Source: Diadema setosum
Lineage: Eukaryota > Echinodermata > Echinoidea > Diadematoida > Diadematidae
Reading direction: 5' to 3'
Assembly (NCBI RefSeq): GCF_964275005.1
Contig: NC_092699.1
Coordinates: 21,810,333 to 21,874,332 of the forward strand
Length of the DNA: 64,000 nucleotides
A program made the translations under genes and the position numbers. The notes beneath the pieces were generated by a model. The model did no database searches, was not told the DNA's origin, and worked only from the letters and a program-made list of their open reading frames with translations. Below are positions 12,801 through 22,142 of the stretch, one piece after another (the first letter of the stretch is position 1; every line of letters begins with the position of its first letter).

Positions 12801-14037
12801 GTAGTCCCAACTTCTGCTAAGTAGGTTTGACTTTACTTGTGTGTTTATACTTAGTTGAATGGCATTGCAGATACATTGCTTTCTCTTGTCTTTTTTTCCA
12901 ATACTTTTGTTGTATTATAAAAAAGTGAAAAATATTTCATCCCTAGTAAGTGCAGTTAGATAAGACACTTGAAATGATTTTCCTTGCATATGTGACCCGC
13001 TACAACAAAAGGATCCTAAAGTCGCTGACGGCTGAGCCAAGAAAATCGAGTTTGAAGTCACATCATCAAAATTGGTCAAAACAACCAGATTTCTGTTTTT
13101 GGCATGATTTTGCAGTCTAATGTTTTGTCTATCATCTGCCGAAATTTCAAAGCTAAATGATCAAAGGAAAGGCAAGAAATCAGCGTTTTTCTGGGCCATG
13201 ATTTTCCGACTTCAACGTATTAGAAACGCGTCCGAAGATTTGGATTTAGCGCCGCAGCTAGACTCCGCCCCTAGCAACGAAGGAGTGATCTTATTGGTCA
13301 GTGCGTGGCATCCTGATTACTGATTGGTCGTGCGTAGACCGCTGGCGCTAAGCTTGAATGAACATCGTGGATTCCAGGTCGCTAGGAGAATGCCTTCTAT
13401 TGTCAAGCGGTGAAAACTGTCTCGCCTGCCCTTGATCATGATAGCGTTGGAAGGAAAACTTTGAAGGCATTTTTCTCAAAACTCAGATTTCCTCAACCAC
13501 TTGACATGCTCTAATAAAATCATTGATATATCCGCAACCAAGTACTTTTATGAGTTGTGCTATACATGAAATTAAAGTAGAAGAGTAAGGGGGTAATGTC
13601 ATGCCATTTTCAGAAAATTGTCCTCCACTGACTTTCGGATCCTTTTGTTGTGGCGGGTCACATACATAACTTGATACATAGTTACCAGTTTTTACTTGTA
13701 TGCATGACCTGCCCCCAGCAGCTGAGGTCCATTTAAACAATGGCATGTATATCCAAATCCTAATTTATGTGCTCACATTTATATAACCATTTTCTTCTTC
13801 CTTATACACTGTTCATCAACATCTATATTTTTTTTTTCTTGCATTTCCTACTGATTCAAACAGTTTAACAACAACCTTCTGGATAGCTGGAGGGATTTGG
13901 ACCAGCTACAAGGGGCTACCTCTCTTCAGACTGTCTATCTGGAGCACAATCCCATCTTTCGTGACAAGATGTACCGCAACAAGGTCAAGTTAGCTCTGCC
14001 ATGTGTCAAGCAAATTGATGCGACCTACTGCCGATAA
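862..14037 (+). CDS. PPP1R7: Protein phosphatase 1 regulatory subunit 7 (SDS22), nine coding exons
   Basis: SDS22 is a leucine-rich-repeat protein that binds the PP1 catalytic subunit and acts in its maturation and mitotic regulation. Coding exons by splice sites and frame are 862-880, 5790-5893, 6457-6522, 7176-7306, 8078-8240, 9272-9388, 10052-10156, 12427-12513 and 13864-14037, giving 321 residues. All introns are GT-AG and all junction phases agree. Residues 1-41 are acidic (a DESEEEEGG stretch). About eleven SDS22-type 22-residue LRRs follow at roughly 42-285, with units such as LTGLTDLDLYDNQLKKIEG and LESLFVGKNKITKLENL. The LRR cap ends in ALPCVKQIDATYCR, close to the vertebrate ALPSVRQIDATFVR. 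Human PPP1R7 is about 360 residues; the difference lies mainly in the N-terminal acidic part, so a further upstream exon cannot be excluded. The start codon is the first in-frame ATG directly before a good donor. Confidence 0.93.
1340..1480 (-). mobile_element. LINE C-terminal zinc-knuckle remnant (tentative)
   Basis: On the minus strand the translation reads CPLCESEDETVEHFVGSCPS. This C-x2-C ... H-x4-C pattern with an 'ET.EH....CP' core is common at the C-terminus of non-LTR retrotransposon polyproteins. No reverse transcriptase domain adjoins it. It is a short fossil, and the LINE clade cannot be assigned. Confidence 0.4.
2690..3640 (-). mobile_element. LINE ORF2 3'-end fragment (Jockey/CR1-like group), broken
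   Basis: Minus-strand translation in several frames gives successive pieces of a non-LTR reverse transcriptase. EGVPQGTVTGPLYF (about 3541-3585) is the conserved GVPQG region. KCHRYLGVDISSDLSWNAHV (about 3330-3410) and NRVVGFLRRNLHDCNNRIKD (about 3230-3300) are thumb-region motifs. WFIPRTIADWNSLPSTV (about 2810-2870) is the C-terminal signature. The frame changes several times, so the copy is not coding. A GC-rich block at about 2950-3180 interrupts it and is unidentified; it may be another inserted repeat. Confidence 0.75.
5150..5440. mobile_element. Degraded copy of the 569-bp MITE family
   Basis: This stretch matches the interior of the element at 10263-10831. Shared blocks include GCATAGTGAAAGGGCTCC, a CTTCAGAAGGCAGTGGGAAT block and GTAGTCTTCTTATCTCGC. 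Both terminal inverted repeats are missing. Open frames across this stretch on either strand are a by-product of the repeat, not genes. Confidence 0.6.
7772..8008. mobile_element. MITE, 'GTATATGCCGAATATTTTGC' family, copy 1
   Basis: The ends are imperfect inverted repeats: GTATATGCCGAATATTTT at the left against the complement of AAATATATGGTATATAC at the right. A second, diverged copy lies at 22537-22767 and shares the order of internal blocks (GGTGCTATT, GACGTATGCGTGTACATTT, GCGAATTTAACCACTCG). It sits in PPP1R7 intron 4 and has no coding capacity. Confidence 0.65.
8844..9210. mobile_element. Foldback MITE in PPP1R7 intron 5
   Basis: This is a near-perfect hairpin. TTTAAAGGGGATGGCTAGTA at the left is the complement of the right end, and the match continues for about 160 nt per arm. 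A short loop at about 9010-9055 separates the arms. The flanking trinucleotide GAG occurs on both sides and may be a target-site duplication. The arms differ at only a few positions, so the insertion is fairly recent. Confidence 0.8.
9786..9845. repeat. A-rich low-complexity tract
   Basis: An imperfect poly-A/AAAAG tract in PPP1R7 intron 6. Nothing else is seen nearby. Confidence 0.6.
10263..10831. mobile_element. 569-bp MITE with TTTAAAGGACAAGTTCACCT ends (reference copy)
   Basis: The left end TTTAAAGGACAAGTTCACCT is complementary to the right end AGGTGAACTTGTCCTTTAAA. Inverted similarity continues inward through GGATTGAGAAAATG and GTTTGAGGAAAATTGGAC for about 180 nt. The element has no open frame of note. 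It is the most complete of four related copies here; the others are 5150-5440, 20115-20720 and 32380-32765. It sits in PPP1R7 intron 7. Confidence 0.85.
11877..12266. mobile_element. MITE with TTAAAGGGATCGTATAG ends
   Basis: The outer TTAAAGGGATCGTATAG pairs with CTGTACCATCCCTTTAA. The inner arms also fold, for example TTTATTCGATGAAAATTGG against CCAGATTTTCATCAAATAAA. A relative with the same inner arms lies at 30280-30665. It lies in PPP1R7 intron 7. Confidence 0.75.
12991..13662. mobile_element. Tc1/mariner-type MITE with TGTGACCCGC ends
   Basis: The left end TGTGACCCGCTACAACAAAA is the near-complement of the right end TTTTGTTGTGGCGGGTCACA. GGATCC follows inward on both arms. TA flanks both sides, as expected of a Tc1/mariner-type target duplication. 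The 67-codon open frame inside it is not supported as a gene. It lies in PPP1R7 intron 8. Confidence 0.8.
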
Positions 14038-16725
14038 CCTATTACGACTGTTTTGATGGGTCTGGCATGGGTTGTACCTTTAAATTCTGCCCCCCTTTTT
14101 TTTTGTCATTATTTTATAGCAATCAATGCATAATTGCATAATTGCTACGCACTGTTCTTTTTTTTTTTTGTACTGGCTGCACAAATAGATAGTTCAATAA
14201 TGACTTCCCTGTTCGTACATTGCCTTTGATACAAATCTAGGAAAGCACAGGTAATTTCCAATGTAGGAGTAAGATTTGACAATTAATTCTCTCTCCTATA
14301 CAATTGATTTAGTTGTTCTGTCTCTTGAATTTATGGCAGTTTCTCAAAAATATTGTGAATACCATTAAGCATGAGTAGGGGAAAGAAATAGGGGTATGAA
14401 AAATTGATGTATTTGGTTTTCGCATTTCTAGATGATGTGTAACATGGAGTTTCGGGCAAAAGGAACTTATCAAATTGACATATTATAGATTCAACACATC
14501 TAAAATACAACAAAGTTGTAAATTGGTGTAAACAGATTGAAACACTTTAAACATTTGGTCAGTAGCTCTCTTTGTTGCTAGTGTGCTTTCATATATATCC
14601 ACCTATTCACTTTTGAGTCAGAAGTCAATCTTACACCGATTTCACAGTCTGAAAAGTACAGGTAGCAATCTTGCCCTCAAAGATGCAAGCTTAAGGTCTC
14701 AACTGCAGTACATACTTTCAAACTTGTATGAAGGAAACTGTTACAACATCAAATTTGTAGGTCACAAACATGTGTTTGCATACAGTAAATATGTATTGAT
14801 ATGTTGTCTCTTTGTCATTGAAAGTAACTATGCAAACATGAAATATTGATACTGAGGAGTTTGCTGTGCATCTACTCAAATGATTAATGTGAGGGTTGTG
14901 AGAACAGAAGGATTTTTTTTTTCCCCCTTGGTCAAGACATCACACATACTCAGATGGACAATTGGGCAGTGGCTGTACTTTCAAATGTAACCATGGTTCA
15001 TATGATGAATCATTCACCTGGAATGTACTAGACAGAATTTATACTGAAATTTGAGTTTAAATGAATTTGACTAAAGTTCTGCTATTAAACAGCAACACTG
15101 GGTTTTTGTAAATGTTATAAATTTTTTGTTAACAGAAACTATGAATTTGACAAAAGTCTCTTTTGCTATTAAACAGAAACACTGGGATTTTGTCACTGTT
15201 ATAATATATATGATAAATCATTCACCTGGAATGTACTAGACAGAATTTATACTGAAATTTGAGTTTAAATGAATTTGACTAAAGTTCTGCTATTAAACAG
15301 CAACACTGGGTTTTTGTAAATGTTATATATTTTTTGTTAACAGAAACTATGAATTTGACAAAAGTCTCTTTTGCTATTAAACAGAAACACTGGGATTTTG
15401 TCACTGTTATAATATATATGTTGTAAATAGAAACAATGAGTGCATACTTGTACTCTATTCTGTCCCAGGAATTTTGTTGTTAATGTGTAGTTTGCAAATA
15501 GGACACCTCGTTGATCCTGGAACTATTTGTAAGCATTCAGACCATCTCTTCCCCATGCTGATACCCCACAGGAGTACGTATACCATTCAGTTGTAATGAG
15601 TGGATGTATGATGTATCTAGAACACAGACAATATTCTATGTCATTATTGCCCATGTAGAGCAATTAACAAAAAAACCTGCATTTTATTGCAAATACAGTG
15701 TACATGTACACAGAAGTTTGAATCTGATGTAGTTTGACACTACATCCTCAGTGTGAAATAGTGTATCACAAGTGGAAGTACATGAAATATTTGACTATCT
15801 TGAGTGCTAACTGCGTTGTATTATATCTGACTGACGTGAATTACCAACTCATTAGGACTCCTATATCGTTCGCTGCTGCCAGAATGCAGACAGATATCTT
15901 ACTACTGATTGACAATGAACTATAGATGGATAACCCATATACACAACATTGTGTCCCAGTAATAATCCTGTATCATTTATCATGTTAGTGTGTGAGGGTA
16001 TCGCTTTCAACGTGAATGACATCACAAATCTCACATCTTTTCAGATCATTATCCCATGAGACTTTGGATTCTGTTGACATAAAAAAGTAATGATATGAGA
16101 GGTGTAGTGTTAGGGTTTAGATTCAGGACATACTTTACTCTGAAGATGCAGTTGAAGTAAAACCATATCCATGGAGATTTTATTTGGATGCTCTGTATTC
16201 AGGTTTTATTTTTGTTTCTTGTTTTATATATGTACATGGTCACAAAGCTTGTATGAGGTACCCCATTTAGTTGACGACGTGTCTGATCTAGGCTGGCTTT
16301 TTAAGGTGTGAAAGCAAATTTAGACCTCATTTGAGTATGCATTTTGTCAGGGCACTGTGAAGATACATTCGCACACTGTCACATGCAGCTAATACCTCTT
16401 GCTTGAAAGCTTGAATAATAAGCAAGTACATCCTATGTAAGGTTGAGAGTTAACAAAAATTACTAGCAAGACCCTTTTCCTTTTGTGATGACTTAACATT
16501 AAGGAAACTCACAAAAATACTCCAATCACTCACTCTGAAGCAGAAGATAAATTTAGCTGATACTAGAAAGTACTATTCTCATACCAAAATACCTCATTTA
16601 CAGGAAACTTGCAGAAGAAGAATACTGCTAAAGAGGAGAAAGCAACTGACTTGTCTGGACTCTTAACCTTGAAATTGATTATCTTCACCTTTGTCTAAGA
16701 CTTATCTGAAGAAGATGTATGGTAG
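14038..16725. other. 3' flank/3' UTR region of PPP1R7
   Basis: No coding sequence is supported after the PPP1R7 stop. The region is AT-rich and holds a 208-bp tandem duplication (listed separately). No AATAAA hexamer is obvious until about 17090, so the 3' UTR is either long or uses a variant poly(A) signal. Confidence 0.4.
15001..15417. repeat. 208-bp tandem duplication
   Basis: Two head-to-tail copies with a period of 208 bp, both opening with a TATGATRAATCATTCACCTG block and differing at only a few bases. Each unit itself holds two diverged half-repeats around GCTATTAAACAG.AACACTGG. This indicates a recent duplication of an older one. Confidence 0.85.
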
Positions 16726-16973
<248 letters not shown>

Positions 16974-18315
16974 TGACAGTGCTTATATAGCGCATAACAC
17001 AAAGTGATAATGTCCCTATGCGATTTCACTGTTGCCCATTTTCATAGATTTGTACCACTGGTGATCGAGCTGTTCCTAAAGCAGCATCAAATAAATGATG
17101 CCGGCATCACATTGACTCTGGAAATGGTAACACACTGTTGACATAATCTTTCATTCTCTCCCAGTTGACTTTCTCCAAACATACGGTAACCATTCTTGGA
17201 AGTCAAAGGATGCAATCCAAACCAATCCAACTTTTTATTCATTGAATGGAATATGAACTTGCAACAGCCATTCTTTGGGTAGTGCTTTCTGCTAACTTGT
17301 AATTCCATGTGCTACAGTCTCCTAGTATTCTTTTCCTAGATGAAATTGCTGCAGTTAAGGGGGGTTGATATTTATTAGCAGCTAAATAGACCAGGCAAAA
17401 ACATGCCCTTCATCAGTTTTTCCTCAAGATATATCGGTGTGTTTGTACCCATGTTGATGCTGTATTATACCGTGCAATTATGTCATGTTTTGGAGCTGTG
17501 TTTGCTTTTCATACTGTATGTGTACAGAATTTGCATAAAGTAAAATGATTAAATACTCCATTAAAAAAAACAAAACATTTGGAATATTTTTGCTCATTGA
17601 TGATAAAGTGAAAAAAAAAAGCAATTATCTATCTGCCCCTCTTTTCATTTTTTTTTACACCTCTATGTAAATTTTTGTTTTGTCTTGTTTTGTTTTATTT
17701 ATTTTTTCTCTATCTCATACGTATGGAAAATAACCTGCTTGAAAGATTCCAATATATATAGTGTCTGGTGAACAATCTGTGCCTGAAAAAGTTGCCTAAG
17801 CTGTGTATTGATGATTGACTGATGTACATGCTTTGAGACGTGCAGACTTGCAATTTTTAAACGATAAGTTTCACCAGCCTCATATACATTAACATTTAAA
17901 TACACACATACATAAATACATGCTAACTCATGCACACACATGAAACTATATACTTTCAGGAACCAAAACATCTATGACTGAAGGAAAAGCACAACACCTG
18001 AACCTCTTGCTGGAGGTGAGAATGGGGGGGGGGGGGGGGGAGAGAGAACAGATGAGAAAAGAAAATCGAGGAGAAGATAGCATATGATAAAACTGGGGAA
18101 AAAACAAAATGCAATTCTAATCTCGTAAAAAATTCCTAGTTACAGATTTTGAAGTGAACTAGTTAAGCCAATCGTAAATATTGTTTGTATGTAGATTGGC
18201 GAGCCTACACATGTAGTCTTGTGTATTCTGTGCAGTGTGGATGCTGTGTGTGTGTATATTTTAAGTGTTTTACGGTCTTAATTTTTCTTGGAGTCCGCCT
18301 ATCGCATTGTATATA
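16974..18315. other. Intergenic, AT-rich, no gene seen
   Basis: The first 100 bp may be the end of a retroposed element adjoining the AAT array. An AATAAA hexamer at 17090-17095 could serve PPP1R7. A poly-G tract lies at about 18026-18040. Nothing else is supported. Confidence 0.4.
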
Positions 18316-18901
18316 CAGTGCACTCCCATTATAACAAACACGGTTATAACGAAATCCCAGTTACAACGAAGTAAAAATTCGGGTGCTGTTCCTTATTCCG
18401 AAGGTTCGTTAATCCGAAACACACAAATTCCCTATACCTAGAGGTTCGTTAATCCAAAAATGAAAAAGGGTTTGTTAATCCAAAAATTTGTGGCGTTATT
18501 CCAAAGTTTCGTTAATCCGAAATGAAATAGGGTTCGCTATTCTAAAGTCTCATTTATCCGAAAATGAAATAGGGTTTGTTATTCCGAAGGTTCATTAATC
18601 CGAAAATGAAATAGGGTTCGTTGTTCCGAAGGTTCGTTGATCCGAAATGAAATAGGGTCCGTAATGAACCTTCAGAATAACGAGTTTTGTGTCATTTTCG
18701 GATTAACGAACCTTCGGAATAACAAACGTTCGGACGTAAAGAACCTTTGGAATAACAAACCTTCGGAATAACATTCAGACCGCAAAATTACCCGCTCTTT
18801 GTTCTTACTTGTTAATTTGTTCGGTTTCAACAAAGTTTCGATAAAACGTACGAAAGAAAATTTGCCGGTCCAGAGGACTTTGTTATAACGGGAGTCCACT
18901 G
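18316..18901. mobile_element. pogo/Tigger-type MITE with internal minisatellite
   Basis: The ends are CAGTGCACTCCCATTATAAC and the complement of GTTATAACGGGAGTCCACTG, a pattern typical of pogo/Tigger-derived MITEs. The interior (about 18385-18780) is a degenerate tandem array of about 40-bp units built on GGTTCGTTAATCCGAAA and ATGAAATAGGGTTCG. The orientation of the units flips near 18660, so the whole element folds back. Confidence 0.75.
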
Positions 18902-19161
18902 CATATATGGTATGTATTTTGTATAGGGCCCCACTCACAGTAGCTTATGGGGCCTAGAATTTGAGAAAGCCATTTGTATGTAATTTGTGTATTTTTATCT
19001 TTTTAAATGATTTATGTAATCACAGATATTACAGTATGTTTGGTCCAAACTTTCAAACTTCAACTTCAAACTTTGTGGGGATTACCAATACATTGTACAT
19101 GTACAAGCCAAGGTGGCTGTTACAATCATGAAGTGGAGCTATCAAGGGTGTTACAGTACAT

Positions 19162-19347
19162 CCAATCAGGGAGGTGGAAGACTTCCACCTCCCTAGGCTG
19201 GTCCCACACTGTGATTACGTAATATATAGTAGTCGCCAAACCAAAACAAATACAGTACGTGTACCACCAGTGTTGTAACTGTGCAGTGTTACTCGAACTC
19301 GGGAAAGAAGAGGTGTCTCTACCATCATCAACAGCATAGCCCTGCGG
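19162..19347 (+). promoter_or_regulatory. Candidate promoter and non-coding first exon upstream of the small membrane-protein gene
   Basis: A CCAAT box (19162-19166, CCAATC) is followed by a perfect hairpin (19168-19194) and a CpG-richer segment. A plausible splice donor, CTGCGG|GTACGTAAG, lies near 19347. It lies about 2.8 kb before the first supported coding exon at 22143. Linking the two is inference from order and strand only. Confidence 0.3.
19168..19194. repeat. Perfect 13-bp palindrome with 1-nt centre
   Basis: AGGGAGGTGGAAG and CTTCCACCTCCCT flank a single A, directly after a CCAAT box. Confidence 0.9.
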
Positions 19348-19587
19348 GTACGTAAGTTTAGTTATATAGGCCTACAGTTTCTGTTACATAGCACATTCTA
19401 ACGACATCCTACTACTGCAGTATTTTGTCACAGAGTACGCATATCAATCATGCTGTAGCTGTATCGGCGATAAACAAGATACCCGACCCTCTTGTAGTCC
19501 CGTGTATAGCATTTCGTGAGGTATTATACCATCACTATAGCACACGCGGAGCGCGCGAGCGGACATGACAGCTAGTAATTTAAATAA

Positions 19588-19614
19588 TACACACACACAC
19601 ACACACACACACAC
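19588..19614. repeat. (CA)n microsatellite
   Basis: An uninterrupted run of about 13 CA units. Confidence 0.9.
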
Positions 19615-19619
19615 AAAGC

Positions 19620-20114
19620 CAAAGGTATCAAGGAATAGTGTCTAGCACGTTACATTGTAGACCCTACACTACAGAGCAGTGCTGCACCCTCCTCCTTTTG
19701 TTGTCCTTTATTTTTACTTCGATTTGGGTGTAAATGGTGCTGCTAAAACAGTGTGATACATGTTTGATGGCATGGCATTGAATACTGGCAGTGCCGTGCT
19801 ACCGCAGTGCCAGTGGTATTAAACTAGTGTCTAGTGAAGTGTGTAGTAGTAGTGGAGTAGTAGTGCCACCATTAATTTAGGCCTTATTGGTCTAACGTTG
19901 TTGCACCATTAGAAACATTACTTTTAAACACAGCTGACACTAAATTACTTGATTTCAATACAATGGAGAAATATTCACTACCGTACTAACTAACTGGTTA
20001 CACGGGCATGAGTAATTTCCCTAGTGTAGGGCCTAAATTTAATTAGATCTAGTCGTAGTACTCAGTACTAGCTGAAAGTACAACCATGATTGTACCTTCT
20101 GTTCTGTCAATATT
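19620..20114. other. Intergenic, no gene seen
   Basis: Short repeats of TAGTG and CTAG-rich words only. No exon with paired splice sites is visible. Confidence 0.4.
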
Positions 20115-20720
20115 TAATTGCCATCGCTGGATGAGAAGACTGCTATAATCCAATAGAGATTTCAACCTCTAGTTTAGGATGTCACATATATGTAGAACGA
20201 TAGGGTTAGAAAATATAAAGAAAAGTCAACATACTGTTTGTTTTCTTGCATGATAAAGGAGCACTTGCCTGCTTACCTTGCTTCTTTCAGAAGGCAAAGG
20301 CATAGAGCAATAATTAACTTTACCCAGCCCAGTCGCTGTACGTAGCACAGCGTATTAACAGCGTCTGGTCGGGCTAGATAATAGGCAATAATATTTAATA
20401 CCCTAAGTCCTAACTTGCCTCGGTAACAAGTCGGGGAAATATGTACTCCCCCCCCCCCCCCCCCCCCCATTAAAATGAAATTTTAGGGTGCCCAGTAGCA
20501 GTACCGATTCTCTTTATTATATATTCTTTATGTTATTCTGTGCATTCTACAAGCTGTAGCAGTCCTTCCATCTAGCGATGGTAACACTGAGACTTTAAAA
20601 ATTCATAACTTTTGAACAGATTGTCTGATTTTCCTCAAACTTTCTCTGATGTTTAATGTACTAATATTACTGAATTTACTCAATTCACATATACATGCAT
20701 TGTGGTGAACTTGCCCTTTA
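20115..20720. mobile_element. MITE of the 569-bp family, left end missing
   Basis: It matches the element at 10263-10831 through CGCTGGATGAGAAGACTGCT, AAAATTCATAACTTTTGAAC and the terminal GTGAACTTGCCCTTTAAA. The left terminal repeat is absent. A foreign block (about 20320-20385, containing CCAGCCCAGTCGCTGTACG and AACAGCGTCTGGTCGGGCTA) and a poly-C tract (about 20449-20468) interrupt the interior. The same foreign block recurs near 44930. Confidence 0.75.
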
Positions 20721-21599
20721 AATTTGTGGATCGAAGACTGAACTAGATGTAATCTTGGATGGTAAGGGTCCTCGCCCAGCACGTCATAGGGACAGTGGTT
20801 ATGCATCCCCCACAGTGCTGTCTAGGAGAGGCTTCTGTCTGTCTCGGGGGGGGGGGGGGGGGGGGGACCGTCAATATAAAAAAAATGTTATGAAACTCCT
20901 CCGAACAAACCAATTTTCTGTCTAGCTGAAATGTAGATCTATAGATAGATATAATGACATATATTTGCTTTTGCAGCAGCTATGAGAGTTTATTACACTC
21001 ATGTAGATAGTTGCATTTGCATTCAAAATTTCTTGTCCAATTTTTCTGTGTCACTCATGGTATCATGGTAGATACAATCTAGTTACTATCTAAGTAAAAT
21101 TTGCCATCAACTTCTCACTCTCAGCTTTTAAATGCTAATCAAGACAACTCCCTTTCAACACTTCATATTGGTATTACGTGGGTATACATGTATTAGGTAA
21201 CACAACTTTGTACAATATGATTTCCATGATGCCCAGCATCAGTTGAATTGTGCTCATTTTTTCTTCTGTGTTTCTGTTGATTTTTATCTCACTCACAGCT
21301 GAGGAAGACTGAAACAACCGGGACAATTGTTTCCTCTCGTCAAAGTGCATGAAAAGCTGACATAAGAGATTGACAAACTGATAAATAATGCGTTGCTCTC
21401 CCTGGACTAGTATAGGGCTGATTGTCAGTCATACATGGAAGTGGGTGAGAAAACCATTGTCTTGTATTCAGTCTTCTAATTCTGCAAGGATACCATGCAA
21501 GATCCATAAGTCAGGATTTAAATGCTGAGGTTTTTATACTAAGTTATAGGTGCACCGTGGCAGTGCCTATCTATTTGTTTGCATAAGTGCAAGTAAAAG
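20721..21599. other. Intergenic, no gene seen
   Basis: A poly-G tract lies at about 20847-20866. The remainder is AT-rich, with no supported exon. Confidence 0.4.
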
Positions 21600-21730
21600 T
21601 CGATCCCTAAGTTTAGATTCTGGCCGGAAGAGCTCTCTTCAAGACCTCTAGTGACGCAGCATCAAAGGTGTTGAATGGGACCCCATTCCAGAGTATTACT
21701 GCTCTAGGAAAGTCTGCAGAAGTCTAAAGT
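21600..21730 (-). mobile_element. LINE 3'-end remnant
   Basis: Minus-strand translation gives FPRAVILWNGVPFNTFDAAS, followed by LEVLKRALPARI and a stop. The 'FPRAV..WN.LP......SL..FK..L' pattern is the usual C-terminus of CR1/L2/Rex-type LINE polyproteins. No upstream reverse transcriptase is preserved. Confidence 0.55.
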
Positions 21731-22142
21731 CAATCCATTTGAATACAACAATATTATGAAGAGGTTGCCATGCAAGGCTGCCAACTTTCTTACAGTGGCT
21801 ACTCTCAAGCTCACATGCTCATCTCTAAAATGTTCTTGTTAGAGGAGTGAAAAAAAAGGTTAGATTCTAAAACCTGATCAAAAAGAGATCTTGTAGCATT
21901 CATAACCCAAAAGGAAATACAATGTAAGTTAGCATGGTGGATGATATTTAATCAGATGAATAAATTCAATTTCAGTTAGTACTCAATTGAGTTTAAAATG
22001 TATACTAATACATGTAACAGTACTCATGACATGTAGTATGTACCTGATCTCACCATTTGACAATAAAAATTGTGAAGTTCCCAATTTCCCTCTACTTCCC
22101 TCATTTATGCTGTTTTGTTTAATTGCACAGATATGCTGTTTT

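Noticed and set aside
13120-13323. 67-codon open frame inside a PPP1R7 intron
   Set aside because: It lies wholly inside a Tc1/mariner-type MITE.
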